Notes under the pieces: generated by a model
Seen by the model: the letters and a program-made list of their open reading frames with translations, nothing else
The model's database searches: none
Told to the model about the DNA's origin: nothing
DNA from: DATMGU01 sp035555315
GTDB lineage: Bacteria > Pseudomonadota > Alphaproteobacteria > ATCC43930 > CGMCC-115725
Assembly: GCA_035555315.1 (NCBI GenBank)
Contig: DATMGU010000083.1
Location: 1 to 64,000, forward strand
Direction of reading: 5' to 3'
DNA: 64,000 bases
Shown here: positions 16,622-25,258 of the stretch, piece after piece
Layout of the letters: each line of letters starts with the position of its first letter
Numbering within the stretch: the stretch's first letter is position 1
Program-made: the position numbers and the translations under genes

Positions 16622-18184
16622 CTACTTCTCTAGCGATACGTTCTGCATCTCGAAGAACATCTGGGTCGGATTGAGGACATAGCCCTTGACCGCCTGCCGG
16701 GTCACGCGAACCTGGAGGAGCGAGTTGACGAAGATCCACGGCGCATCGTCCAGGATGATCTTCTGCGCCTGCTGGTAGAGCGCCACGCGCTTGGCGTGAT
16801 CGGGAACGTGCTGGGCATCGACCAGGAGCTTGTCGACTTCCGGGTTCGCATAGCGCGGCGTGTTGGTGACCGGGATGTTCGCCGATCCGAACAGCTCGTA
16901 CAGGAAGTTGTCGGGATCGCCGTTGTCGCCGGTCCAGCCCACGAGAAACATGCCGCCGTATTTCGTGGTCTTGTTGCGGATCTCCGCGAGATAGGCGCCG
17001 ATCTCCTGCTTGCGGATGGTGGCATCGACGCCGATTTTCTGAAGGTAGCCCTGGATCGCCACCGCGAGGTCGGCGCCGGCCGAGTTATAGCCGCGCGGGC
17101 TGTTATAGGTCAGCAACTCGGTCTTGAAGCCGTCGGGATAGCCGGCTTCGGCGAGCATCTGCTTCGCCTTGGCCGGATCGTAGGGATAGCCCTTGAGCGA
17201 GGGATCGAAGCCCCATTGCGCTTCCGGCAGCGGCGACGTCATCGGTACCGCGAGTCCTTGGAACAGCGACTTGTCGAGGGCGTCGCGGTCGATCGCATAG
17301 TTGAGGGCCTGGCGCACGCGCTTGTCGGTGAACGGCTTGGTGTCCGACGGCAGGCCGACGCCGCTGACCGCGAGCCCCGGCTGGGTCATGACGACCAGAT
17401 TGGCGTCGCTCTTGGCGGCCGGGATGATCTGTGCCCCGACATCGGCCAGGATGTGCACGTCGCCGCGCTTGATGGCGAGCAGGGCGGCCTGCGCGTCGGG
17501 GATGACCTTGAACACGATGCGGTCGACCTTGGGCTTGCCGCCCCAGTAGTTGGGGTTGGCGTCGAGCACGATCTGATCGCCCGCGCGCCACTCCTTGAAG
17601 ATGAAGGGTCCCGTGCCGACCGGATGGTTGCGAAAATCCTTGCCGAACTTATGCACCGCCGTCGGGCTGACGACGCCGTTCCAGACCATCGCGAGGTTGG
17701 TCGTGAAGGGCGCCGACGATTCCTTGAGTTTGAAGACGACGGTGTCGTCGTCCGGCGCCGTATAGCTCGCGACTTCGCCATAGGTATCGTCGAGGGAGCC
17801 TTCGACCGGACCGGTCTTGAAGATCGAGTCCTCGTCCTGCTTGTCGAGCAGACGCTTCAGCGTCTTCACATAGCTCGGGCCGTTGAACGGCGTACCGTCA
17901 TGGAACGTGACACCCTTGCGCAGATGGAAGGTGTAGGTGAGCCCATCCGGAGCGACATCCCAGCTCTCGGCGAGACCGGGTTCGACCTCGACCGAACCCG
18001 GCTTGTATTTGACCAGGCCGTCGAAGACCGTCGCCATGACGAAGCCGGAGGTGTTGTTGAGCACCGCCTCGGGATCGAAGCCGGTCGGATCGGCCGCGAT
18101 GGCGATGACCAGGGTGGTCTGCGCCACGGCATTCCCGGTTAGGGCGGCGAGCATGAGCAAGACAGTAAGCACCAAGCGTTTCAT
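16622..18184 (-). CDS. ABC peptide/nickel substrate-binding protein (family 5)
   Basis: A 520-residue periplasmic binding protein of the DppA/OppA family. The Sec signal peptide is MKRLVLTVLLMLAALTGNAVAQ. Typical landmarks follow: DPTGFDPEAVLNNTSGFV, LAESWDVAPDGLTYTFHLRKGVTFHDGTPF, the GTGPFIFKEW segment, LDANPNYWGG, and KRVRQALNYAIDRDAL. It converges on the permease genes and presumably serves them. The gene is monocistronic with a short leader upstream. No ATPase gene accompanies it in the window. Confidence 0.92.
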   Translation of the reverse strand: MKRLVLTVLLMLAALTGNAVAQTTLVIAIAADPTGFDPEAVLNNTSGFVMATVFDGLVKYKPGSVEVEPGLAESWDVAPDGLTYTFHLRKGVTFHDGTPFNGPSYVKTLKRLLDKQDEDSIFKTGPVEGSLDDTYGEVASYTAPDDDTVVFKLKESSAPFTTNLAMVWNGVVSPTAVHKFGKDFRNHPVGTGPFIFKEWRAGDQIVLDANPNYWGGKPKVDRIVFKVIPDAQAALLAIKRGDVHILADVGAQIIPAAKSDANLVVMTQPGLAVSGVGLPSDTKPFTDKRVRQALNYAIDRDALDKSLFQGLAVPMTSPLPEAQWGFDPSLKGYPYDPAKAKQMLAEAGYPDGFKTELLTYNSPRGYNSAGADLAVAIQGYLQKIGVDATIRKQEIGAYLAEIRNKTTKYGGMFLVGWTGDNGDPDNFLYELFGSANIPVTNTPRYANPEVDKLLVDAQHVPDHAKRVALYQQAQKIILDDAPWIFVNSLLQVRVTRQAVKGYVLNPTQMFFEMQNVSLEK

Positions 18185-18284
18185 GGCGTGACCCCCCTTG
18201 TGGTTTCGACCGAACTCTCTCCTCCGACGCTCGGACAGCGGCGGGAATGTGAAAGGCTAACCGTCGCTGGGACGATAGGCTTCG

Positions 18285-18470
18285 TTAGGCGATGACCTCC
18301 GCGACCGGCACGATATCGGCGTATTTCTTCGTCATGTCGTAGAGATTGGCGAAATGCGGGCTTTCATGCAGGTCGGCCACGCATTCCTCCGGCACGATGG
18401 TACGGCAGCCGCGTGACAGGCTGTCGACCACGGTAACGCGCACGCAACCGGAGGTCGAGCCCCCGGTCAC
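18285..18470 (-). pseudogene. Isochorismatase-family hydrolase, C-terminal relic
   Basis: About 61 residues, opening VTGGSTSGCVRVTVVDSLSRG, match the second half of cysteine hydrolases of the isochorismatase/N-carbamoylsarcosine amidase type, including the nucleophile in TSGCVR, then RTIVPEECVADLHESPHFANLYDM. The N-terminal half with the catalytic Asp and Lys is missing. A GTG at 18468-18470 overlaps the amidase stop, so the piece might still be translated, but it cannot be an active hydrolase. It looks like the product of a deletion next to the amidase gene. Confidence 0.75.
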
Positions 18471-19750
18471 GCCTTCAGGGCATCCTCGAGGAAGGCGGCG
18501 GCGGCGAGCACTCGGGCGTCCTCGCCGATCCGCCCGACCAGCTGCACCCCCACCGGCAATCCACCCGGCCCGATCCCCGCCGGTACCGTGACGCAGGGCA
18601 CGTGCAGCATCGTCCAGGGCCGGTTGAATACCGCGTTGCCGGTCGATTCGAGGCCGAGCGGCGCCTCCCCCGGTGCCGCGGGGGTCAGCAGCATGTCGCA
18701 ATCGGCGAACAACTCGCCGAGACGGGCGCGGCCGTCGCGCGCCGCCGCCTGCGCCGCGTCATACATCTCCGCCGTCACCGCGAGCTTCATGGGCAGATAC
18801 TCACGGGTCTTGGCGGTCAGCCGTTCCGCGAGGCGCAGCCGTTCGAAGGCGAGCGCGCGGGCGACTTCCCAGGCCATGACATCGTCCTGCGCCTGCAGCA
18901 TGCCCTGGAACCAGGGCGGCACCGTCGCGTCCGAGACCGGCGCGCCGGTCGCCGTCAGCGCCGCGACGGCGCGGTCCAACGCCTGCCGGGTGCCGGGTTC
19001 GGCGAGGTCCCAGGTGGAGGTCGCGAACAGGCCGACGCGCGGCGCCTGTACGTCCGTCACCGCCAGCGCCGGGCGACCGGAAATCACCGCGGTGAAATAG
19101 GCGACGTCGCGCACGCTGCGGCCGATGATGCCCACCGTGTCCAGGCTGTCGGCGAGGGTTTTCACGCCGAAGCGGTTGACCAGGCCAAAGCTCGGCTTGC
19201 AGCCGACGGCGCCGCAGAACGCGGCCGGGCGGATGGTGGAGCCCGAGGTCTGGGTGCCGAAGGCGATATGCGCCATCCCTGCGCCGACCGCGGCGGCCGA
19301 GCCGCTGGACGAGCCACCCGGCGTATGGGCGAGGTTATGCGGGTTGCGTGTCTTGCCCGGCGAGATGATCGCGAATTCGGTGGTCACCGTCTTGCCCAGC
19401 ACCAGCGCCCCGGCCTCGCGGCTGAGCGCGACGCAGGCGGCGTCCCAGGGCGGGCGGACCCCGGGATAGGCCGGCGAGCCGTATTCCGTCGGCATGTCCG
19501 CCGTGTCGATCACGTCCTTCACGCCGAGCATGAAGCCGGCGAGCTTGCCCGGAGAGCCGGCGCGGTCGAGTGCCTGCGCCGCGGCGATCACCGCCTTGGG
19601 GTCGTGATGGATCCAGGCGCCCACTTCCGGTTCGCGGTCGGCGATGCGATCGAGGAAGGCGCGCGCGACCCGCTCGACCGTCAGCGTGCCGGCGGCGATG
19701 CGGGCGGCGACCTCGCGCGCCTCCAGCGTAATCAGATCGGTCTCGCTCAT
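18467..19750 (-). CDS. Amidase (amidase-signature family)
   Basis: A 427-residue serine hydrolase with the Ser-cisSer-Lys triad. The Lys is in GVKDVID, and the glycine/serine-rich signature TPGGSSSGSAAAVGAGM holds the two serines, followed by FGTQTSGSTIRPAAFCGAVGCKPS. It hydrolyses an amide to acid plus ammonia; the substrate is unknown. It carries no gatB/C neighbours, so it is unlikely to be the GatA transamidosome subunit. It is bordered by relics of a second amidase and of an isochorismatase-type hydrolase, suggesting a decayed amide or ureide catabolic cluster. Confidence 0.9.
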   Translation of the reverse strand: MSETDLITLEAREVAARIAAGTLTVERVARAFLDRIADREPEVGAWIHHDPKAVIAAAQALDRAGSPGKLAGFMLGVKDVIDTADMPTEYGSPAYPGVRPPWDAACVALSREAGALVLGKTVTTEFAIISPGKTRNPHNLAHTPGGSSSGSAAAVGAGMAHIAFGTQTSGSTIRPAAFCGAVGCKPSFGLVNRFGVKTLADSLDTVGIIGRSVRDVAYFTAVISGRPALAVTDVQAPRVGLFATSTWDLAEPGTRQALDRAVAALTATGAPVSDATVPPWFQGMLQAQDDVMAWEVARALAFERLRLAERLTAKTREYLPMKLAVTAEMYDAAQAAARDGRARLGELFADCDMLLTPAAPGEAPLGLESTGNAVFNRPWTMLHVPCVTVPAGIGPGGLPVGVQLVGRIGEDARVLAAAAFLEDALKA

Positions 19751-19914
19751 GCTGCCATCTCCGGACGTCGGTGAAACCGGGGCCGTGCCTGCTCAAGCTG
19801 GTCCGCCAACGCGAACAGGCGGCCCTCCTGTCCGAACCCTGCACCAAAATGCACCCCGACCGGTAGACCCTCCGCGATCCAGTACAGCGGCACGCTCATC
19901 GACCAAGCCGATCC
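19747..19914 (-). pseudogene. Amidase C-terminal relic
   Basis: About 55 residues (GSAWSMSVPLYWIAEGLPVG...) match the final strand-helix of amidase-signature enzymes, where MSVPL-W-AEGLPVGVHF-GRFG-E is the norm. The stop codon overlaps the ATG of the intact amidase by four bases (ATGA). The catalytic domain is absent. It appears that two amidase genes once lay in tandem and the upstream one lost its 5' part next to fghA. Confidence 0.75.
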
Positions 19915-19922
19915 GCGCCGGA

Positions 19923-20765
19923 CTACCCGAGCAATTGGCGGGCGTGGTGGGCGATATGATCCGCCATGAAGCTCTGGATGAACCAATAGCTGTGATCATA
20001 GCCCTCGTGGCGGCGCAGGATCAGATCCTGCCCCGCCAGGGTCGCCGCCTGCTCCAGCCGGTCCGGCCGCAATTGGCTGTCGAGGAACTGGTCGGACAGG
20101 CCTTGATCGACCAGGATCGTGCCGGGATACCGCGTCTTGGCCATCAGCAGGCTCGCGTCCCAGGCCGTCCAGGCCTCGCGGTCCGGCCCCAGATAGGACG
20201 AGAACGCCTTCTCGCCCCAGGGTACCGCGACCGGATTGGCGATCGGCGCGAAGGCGGAGACCGACTGCCAGAGGTCGGGCTGACGCAGTGCCGAGACGAG
20301 CGCGCCATGACCGCCCATGGAATGGCCGAAGATGCCCCGCCGTCCCGGCCGCACGGGGAAATTCGCCTCGACCAGTGCCGGCAGTTCCTGGTTCACGTAG
20401 CTCGCCATCCGGTAGTGCCGCGCCCAGGGCTCCATCGTCGCGTCGAGATAGAACCCCGCTCCCGTCCCGAAATCCCAGGCATCGTCCTCGCCGACTAGGC
20501 CCGCGCCGCGTGGGCTCGTGTCGCAGGCGACGAGCGCCAGACCGTATTCCGCGGCCAGGCGCTGGGCGCCGGCTTTGATCGCGAAGGTTTCCTCGGTGCA
20601 GGTAAGCCCGGCCAGATAGTAGATGGCGCAGACCGGCGCATCCGTTGCATGGGGCGGCAGATAAACCGCGAAGGCCATGTCCGTGCCGGTTGCGACGGAA
20701 TGGTGGCTATAGAAGCCCATGCGGCCACCAAAGCAGCGCTGTTCGCTGCGGGTCGAAAGGGTCAT
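19923..20765 (-). CDS. fghA: S-formylglutathione hydrolase
   Basis: A 280-residue esterase-D-type alpha/beta hydrolase that splits S-formylglutathione to formate and glutathione, the second step of glutathione-dependent formaldehyde oxidation. Key parts are the oxyanion segment YYLAGLTCTEETF, the nucleophile elbow GHSMGGHGAL, and the C-terminal HEGYDHSYWFI with catalytic His. The ATG at 20765 matches the family start (TLSTRSEQRCFGG). Its partner, class III alcohol dehydrogenase, is at 37907-39016, so the two steps are split across the quinoprotein region. Confidence 0.94.
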   Translation of the reverse strand: MTLSTRSEQRCFGGRMGFYSHHSVATGTDMAFAVYLPPHATDAPVCAIYYLAGLTCTEETFAIKAGAQRLAAEYGLALVACDTSPRGAGLVGEDDAWDFGTGAGFYLDATMEPWARHYRMASYVNQELPALVEANFPVRPGRRGIFGHSMGGHGALVSALRQPDLWQSVSAFAPIANPVAVPWGEKAFSSYLGPDREAWTAWDASLLMAKTRYPGTILVDQGLSDQFLDSQLRPDRLEQAATLAGQDLILRRHEGYDHSYWFIQSFMADHIAHHARQLLG

Positions 20766-20914
20766 CGGGGAGGTCCTTGGTGTTATCGAGCGCGGGCGAC
20801 GCTCGATCTTAGCCACCGGTGCCGGCGGGCGAAAGCTCGGGAGCCATAAGACTTTGGTAGGGGTTTGGTGGTACGCCGCCGCTACGCCCTTGACGTTTGT
20901 TGGACGAGGTCCCG

Positions 20915-21139
20915 ATGAATGAATTCGTTGCCGTCATCCTGATCTGCATGAACTCGGTCGCCACGGACCAGTGCACCGAGCAGACCGCCAGCGACTTGAT
21001 GTCGAAGGTCGTCCAGAACGAACTCGGCTGTGCCACCGGCTGGCAGGAGGTCATCGCGCGCTCGCCGCTCAGCAAGGAGGTCGGTACGTCGTCCTATGTG
21101 CGCACGCTCTGTCGGCGCCAGACGCTGCCCAAAAAATGA
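20915..21139 (+). CDS. Small conserved-looking protein next to the PQQ-ABC operon
   Basis: A 74-residue protein starting at ATG 20915, with hydrophobic start MNEFVAVILICMNS and four cysteines (DQCTEQ, LGCATGW and TLCRRQ add to the one in the leader). It may be exported or membrane-attached, although the leader is short and acidic. It has the same size and layout as the 68-residue protein at 37674-37880 in this region. I do not know a function. It points into the operon that begins at 21351. Confidence 0.6.
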   Translation: MNEFVAVILICMNSVATDQCTEQTASDLMSKVVQNELGCATGWQEVIARSPLSKEVGTSSYVRTLCRRQTLPKK

Positions 21140-21350
21140 ACCGGGACCCCCGCGCCCGGAGGTAGCCCACCGGCCGGCGATCCCGCCCGGCAGCCAGCCA
21201 GAATAAAGCCCTGAGGGAATTCACCTACTGGCCAATAGTCCTATGGCGAAGCCTCCGGACGGGGCGCAATATCGCGCGTTACCGAGGACGACCACGGCCC
21301 GGTAAACGGGCAAGGCCGGCACGAGACCGGCGGCGTCGGGGAGGAGATGG
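21140..21350 (+). promoter_or_regulatory. Probable promoter region of the quinoprotein-associated ABC operon
   Basis: A 211-bp gap upstream of the binding-like protein gene. An imperfect palindrome ACTGGCCAATAGT lies at about 21227-21239, followed by CCTATGG; LuxR-type regulators bind such short dyads. The GGGGAGGAG before the ATG at 21351 is a good ribosome site. Assignment of promoter elements is tentative. Confidence 0.35.
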
Positions 21351-22622
21351 ATGAGGGTTCGGTTCGACCCCCGGACGGTTATCTGTGCGATTTCGGGATT
21401 GGCGTGCCTCGTGGCGGCGTTTTCGGCGCAGGCGCAAATGGCCCCGTCCGTTTCGGTGCCCCCTGTTCCAGCGGCGCCCGTTCCAGCAGCACAGCCGGCG
21501 CCAGTGACCAGCGTCGATCTCGCCTATTTGGCGCTGGCGGTGAAGCGAACCCTGCCGCTCAGCTATCTCGATCAGCCGCCGTCCGACGAGGGCATCCAGG
21601 GCGCCCGGCTTGCGCTGGCCGATGACGAGACGACCGGCCGTTTCATCCATCAGACCTATCACCTGACCGAGGCGATCCAGCCCGACGAGGCCGCCGTGCT
21701 CGACGCCTTCAAGAGGCTGGCCGCCGCCGGGCGGAAGATCTTCGTCACCGATCTGCCGGCGGCCCTATTGCTCAGGATCGCCGATCTGCCCGAAGCGAAG
21801 GACGCGACGTTCCTCGATGCGACGTCCGAGGACGACATGCTGCGCGCGGAGGGATGCCGGGCGAATATCCTGCATCTGCTGCCCAGCCGCGCCATGCTCG
21901 CGGATGCGCTGATGCAATATCTGGCGGTCAAGAAATGGCGGAATATCCTGCTGGTCAGCGGGCCGGAGGTGCCGGACAAGGCCTATGCGGAGGCGATCCG
22001 CCATGCCGCCGCGAAGTTCCAGATCCATATCGTCCAGGACAAGCCTTGGACCTACGATCCGGGCGCCCGGCGCACGGATACCGGCCATTATGCGATCGAA
22101 GCGGAGGTCGCCCGCTTCACCCAGGGCATCAGCTACGATGTGCTGGTCGTCGCCGATGAGGGCGGCAATTTCGGCGACGAGCTCTCCTATCGCGGGACCG
22201 ATCCGAGGCCGATCGCCGGCACCCAGGGGCTGGTGCCGAGCGCCTGGGCGCGGCCGTTCGAGCAATGGGGGGGCACCCAATTGCAGAGCCGCTTCCTGAA
22301 GCAGGCCGGGCGCTGGATGACCGATCGGGACTATGGCGCCTGGATGGCGGTGCGGACGGTCGGCGAGGCGGCGGCCCGCGGCGGCGGCACCGATCCCAAG
22401 ATCCTGGGCGCCTTCATGCGCGGCGCGGATTTCGAATTGGCGGCCTTCAAGGGGGCCCGGCTCAGCTTCCGTCCCTGGGACGGCCAGCTGCGCCAGCCGG
22501 TCCTGCTCGCCGATGCCCGCTCTCTCGTCTCGGTCTCGCCGCAGCCGGGCTTCCTCCACCAAGTCTCCGAGCTCGATACGCTCGGCGTCGATCAGCCGGA
22601 ATCGTCATGCCATCTCGAATGA
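21351..22622 (+). CDS. Quinoprotein-system ABC binding-like periplasmic protein
   Basis: A 423-residue exported protein (signal peptide ending AFSAQAQ, followed by a Pro/Ala-rich linker). It has a type I periplasmic-binding fold related to branched-chain amino acid receptors, with the segments YLDQPPSDEGIQGARLALADDETTGRF, a KKWRNILLVSG strand and DVLVVADEGGNFGD. It matches the family described as an ABC substrate-binding protein of PQQ-dependent alcohol dehydrogenase systems. It overlaps the beta-propeller gene by four bases and leads an operon ending in an ABC-2 exporter. Real ligand unknown. Confidence 0.85.
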   Translation: MRVRFDPRTVICAISGLACLVAAFSAQAQMAPSVSVPPVPAAPVPAAQPAPVTSVDLAYLALAVKRTLPLSYLDQPPSDEGIQGARLALADDETTGRFIHQTYHLTEAIQPDEAAVLDAFKRLAAAGRKIFVTDLPAALLLRIADLPEAKDATFLDATSEDDMLRAEGCRANILHLLPSRAMLADALMQYLAVKKWRNILLVSGPEVPDKAYAEAIRHAAAKFQIHIVQDKPWTYDPGARRTDTGHYAIEAEVARFTQGISYDVLVVADEGGNFGDELSYRGTDPRPIAGTQGLVPSAWARPFEQWGGTQLQSRFLKQAGRWMTDRDYGAWMAVRTVGEAAARGGGTDPKILGAFMRGADFELAAFKGARLSFRPWDGQLRQPVLLADARSLVSVSPQPGFLHQVSELDTLGVDQPESSCHLE

Positions 22623-23599
22623 GCATCCGCGCGCCGCTGGCGGTCCTGCTGCTGATCGCTGCCTTGGTGGTGGGGGCCGCGCGCCCGGCCGCCGCCGAGC
22701 GGCTGCTCGTCTCCAACGAGAAGGACAATACCATCACCGTGGTCGATGGCCGGTCGCTGGCCGTGATCAAGACCGTACGGGTCGGCGCCCGGCCGCGCGG
22801 CATCATCCTCTCGAAGGACGGCAAGAGCCTCTATATCTGCACGAGCGACGCCGACCATATCGAGGTGCTCGATCTCGACAGCCTGGCCGTCTCGCGCACC
22901 CTGCCGAGCGGCCCGGATCCGGAGACTTTCACGATCAGTCCGGACGGCAAGTTCCTCTATGTCTCGAACGAGAACGACAACATGGTCTCGGTCCTGGATA
23001 TCGCCGAGGGCCGCATCACCTCCGAGATCCCGGTCGGCGTGGAACCGGAAGGCATGGGCATCAGCCCGGACGGCAAGACCCTGGTCAATACGTCGGAGAC
23101 GACCAGCATGGCGCATTTCATCGATACGGCGAGCCACGAGGTGATCGCCAATGTGCTGGTCGACAGCCGCCCGCGCGTCGCGAAATGGACGAGCGACGCG
23201 GCCCAGGTCTGGGTCTCGGCCGAGGTCGGCGGCTCGGTCTCGGTGATCGACGCCGTCCGGCACACGGTGATCAAGAAGATCCGCTTCGCCATCCCCGGCG
23301 TCGCGACGGAATCGGTTCAGCCGGTCGGCATCGCGCTCACCAATGATCGCAAGCTCGCCTTCGTGGCGCTCGGGCCCGCCAATCGGGTCGCTGTCGTCGA
23401 CGCCCAGACTTTCGAGATCAAGAAATACCTGCTTGTCGGCCAGCGGGTCTGGCAGCTCGCCTTCTCCGCCGATGAACAGCGGCTCTACACGACCAACGGG
23501 GTCAGCAACGACATGTCGGTCATCGACGTGCCGGCGCTCAAGGTCACGAAGTCGGTGCCGGTCGGTCGGCTGCCCTGGGGCGTGGTGGTGGCGCCATGA
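22619..23599 (+). CDS. PQQ-system YVTN beta-propeller protein
   Basis: A 326-residue exported protein (signal MSIRAPLAVLLLIAALVVGA, cleavage near AAA-ERL). It consists of about seven repeats of the YVTN/NHL kind: VSNEKDNTITVVD, LSKDGKSLYICTSDADHIEVLD, ISPDGKFLYVSNENDNMVSVLD, and so on to VWQLAFSADEQRLYTTNG. The ATG at 22619 overlaps the previous stop (ATGA); another in-frame ATG is at 22607. Proteins of this type accompany PQQ-dependent catabolic clusters. A scaffold or ligand-binding role in the periplasm is inferred. Confidence 0.88.
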   Translation: MSIRAPLAVLLLIAALVVGAARPAAAERLLVSNEKDNTITVVDGRSLAVIKTVRVGARPRGIILSKDGKSLYICTSDADHIEVLDLDSLAVSRTLPSGPDPETFTISPDGKFLYVSNENDNMVSVLDIAEGRITSEIPVGVEPEGMGISPDGKTLVNTSETTSMAHFIDTASHEVIANVLVDSRPRVAKWTSDAAQVWVSAEVGGSVSVIDAVRHTVIKKIRFAIPGVATESVQPVGIALTNDRKLAFVALGPANRVAVVDAQTFEIKKYLLVGQRVWQLAFSADEQRLYTTNGVSNDMSVIDVPALKVTKSVPVGRLPWGVVVAP

Positions 23600-23603
23600 C
23601 GGC

Positions 23604-24398
23604 ATGACGATGATGCCGCCGCCTTCCACCCTCGACCGGGTGTCGTCGCGACCCGCCCTTTCGGTCACCGAGGTCAGCCACGGGTTTGGGCGGCGCACGG
23701 CGCTCGATCGGGTCGGCTTCACGATCCGGCCCGGCGATTTCACGGTGCTGCTCGGCCCGAACGGTGCCGGCAAGACCACGTTGTTCTCGCTGATCACCGG
23801 TCTCTACCATTGCGGTCAAGGCCGCATCTTGGTGTTCGGCCACGATATCAGCACCGAGCCCTCGCCGGCCCTGGCGCGCATCGGCGTGGTGTTTCAGCAA
23901 TCGACGCTCGACCTGGATCTGACCGTCGATCAGAACCTGTTCTATCATGCCGCCCTGCAGGGCATGGCGCGCGCCACGGCCGCGCCGCGCATCGCGGCCG
24001 AACTCGACCGGATCGGCCTCGCCGCGCGCCGCAAGGACCGGGTCCGGCTCCTATCGGGCGGCCAGCGGCGGCGGGTCGAACTCGCCCGCGCGCTGATTCA
24101 CCAGCCGACCCTATTGCTGCTCGACGAACCGACGGTCGGGCTCGATATGGAAAGCCGTGGCTTCCTCCTGGAGCATGTGCGCCGGCTGTGCGGCGAGCAG
24201 CGGCTGGCGGTGCTCTGGGCGACGCATCTGATCGACGAGGCGGGTGTCGACGCGCGGGCGATCATCCTGCATGGCGGTCGGGTGCTGGCCGATGGCCCGG
24301 TACCCACGATCATCCGGGATGCCGGCGTGCCGACGCTCAAGGCGGCGTTCGATCGGCTGGTCGCCGCCGCGCCGGCTGTGGCGGGGGATCGGCCATGA
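23604..24398 (+). CDS. ABC-2 type exporter ATPase of the quinoprotein system
   Basis: A 264-residue nucleotide-binding subunit. Walker A is GPNGAGKTT, the Q-loop is in GVVFQQSTLD, the signature is LLSGGQRRRVELARAL, Walker B is LLLLDEPTVGLD, and the switch His is in WATHLIDEA. The DrrA/NodI-like arrangement indicates an exporter. The start is uncertain among ATG 23604, 23610 and 23613. It overlaps the permease gene by four bases. It corresponds to the ATPase family described with PQQ-dependent alcohol dehydrogenase systems. Confidence 0.9.
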   Translation: MTMMPPPSTLDRVSSRPALSVTEVSHGFGRRTALDRVGFTIRPGDFTVLLGPNGAGKTTLFSLITGLYHCGQGRILVFGHDISTEPSPALARIGVVFQQSTLDLDLTVDQNLFYHAALQGMARATAAPRIAAELDRIGLAARRKDRVRLLSGGQRRRVELARALIHQPTLLLLDEPTVGLDMESRGFLLEHVRRLCGEQRLAVLWATHLIDEAGVDARAIILHGGRVLADGPVPTIIRDAGVPTLKAAFDRLVAAAPAVAGDRP

Positions 24399-25258
24399 GC
24401 GAGGCGCTGTCGTCGATCGGTGAAGCGGACAGGCTCGACCGGACCGCCGGGCTCGGGCCGATGCGGTATCCGCGCTGCCTCGGCGGCATCGTGCGGCGCG
24501 AGGCGTTGCGCTGGGTGCATCAGCGCAGCCGCTTCGTCTCCGCGCTCGTCCGGCCCCTGGTCTGGCTCGCGATCTTCGCCGCCGGCTTCCGGTTCGTCCT
24601 GGGCGTCTCGATCATTCCGCCCTACGAGACCTACATCCCCTACGAGGTCTATATCGCCCCGGGGCTGGTTACGATGATCCTCCTGTTCCAGGGCATGCAA
24701 AGCTCGCTCTCCATGGTCTATGACCGGGAGATGGGCAGCATGCGGCTGTTGATGGTCAGCCCCTTGCCGCGCTGGTTCCTGCTGACCGCCAAGCTGATCG
24801 CCGGCGTCATCGTCTCGATCGTCCAGGCCTATATCTTTCTGGCGATCGCCTGGTTCTGGGAAATCGAGCCCCCGATTTGGGGCTATCTCACGGTCCTGCC
24901 GGCGCTGGCCCTCGCCGGGCTGATGCTGGGGGCGCTCGGCCTCGTGCTGTCCTCCTTCATCCGCCAGTTGGAGAATTTCGCCGGCGTGATGAATTTCGTG
25001 ATCTTCCCGATGTTCTTCGCCTCCTCCGCGCTCTATCCGCTCTGGCACGTCAAGGAGGCGAGCCTGACGCTCTATTGGATCTGCCAGCTCAACCCGTTCA
25101 GCCATGCCACCGAACTGATCCGCTTCGCGCTGTATGGCCGGTTCAACCTGCTCTCCATGGGCGTGGTGGCGCTGTTCCTGCTGATCTTCATGGGGCTCGC
25201 CGTCTATGGCTACGACCCCGGCCGAGGGTTGATCGCGCGGCGCGGCGGTCCGGAATGA
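24395..25258 (+). CDS. ABC-2 type permease of the quinoprotein system (PedC-like)
   Basis: A 287-residue six-helix inner-membrane permease with the ABC-2 signature: YEVYIAPGLVTMILLFQGMQSSLSMVYDREMGSMRLLMVSPLPRW, then GLMLGALGLVLSSFIRQLENFAGVMNFVIFPMFFASSALYPLW. The proteins I recall as closest are those in the PQQ-dependent phenylethanol (ped) and ethanol clusters. With the ATPase it forms an exporter, not an importer. Overlaps genes on both sides by four bases. Confidence 0.9.
   Translation: MSEALSSIGEADRLDRTAGLGPMRYPRCLGGIVRREALRWVHQRSRFVSALVRPLVWLAIFAAGFRFVLGVSIIPPYETYIPYEVYIAPGLVTMILLFQGMQSSLSMVYDREMGSMRLLMVSPLPRWFLLTAKLIAGVIVSIVQAYIFLAIAWFWEIEPPIWGYLTVLPALALAGLMLGALGLVLSSFIRQLENFAGVMNFVIFPMFFASSALYPLWHVKEASLTLYWICQLNPFSHATELIRFALYGRFNLLSMGVVALFLLIFMGLAVYGYDPGRGLIARRGGPE

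Noticed and set aside
18467..19750. Calling the amidase gatA
   Set aside because: There are no gatB or gatC genes nearby and the flanking relics are other amide hydrolases.
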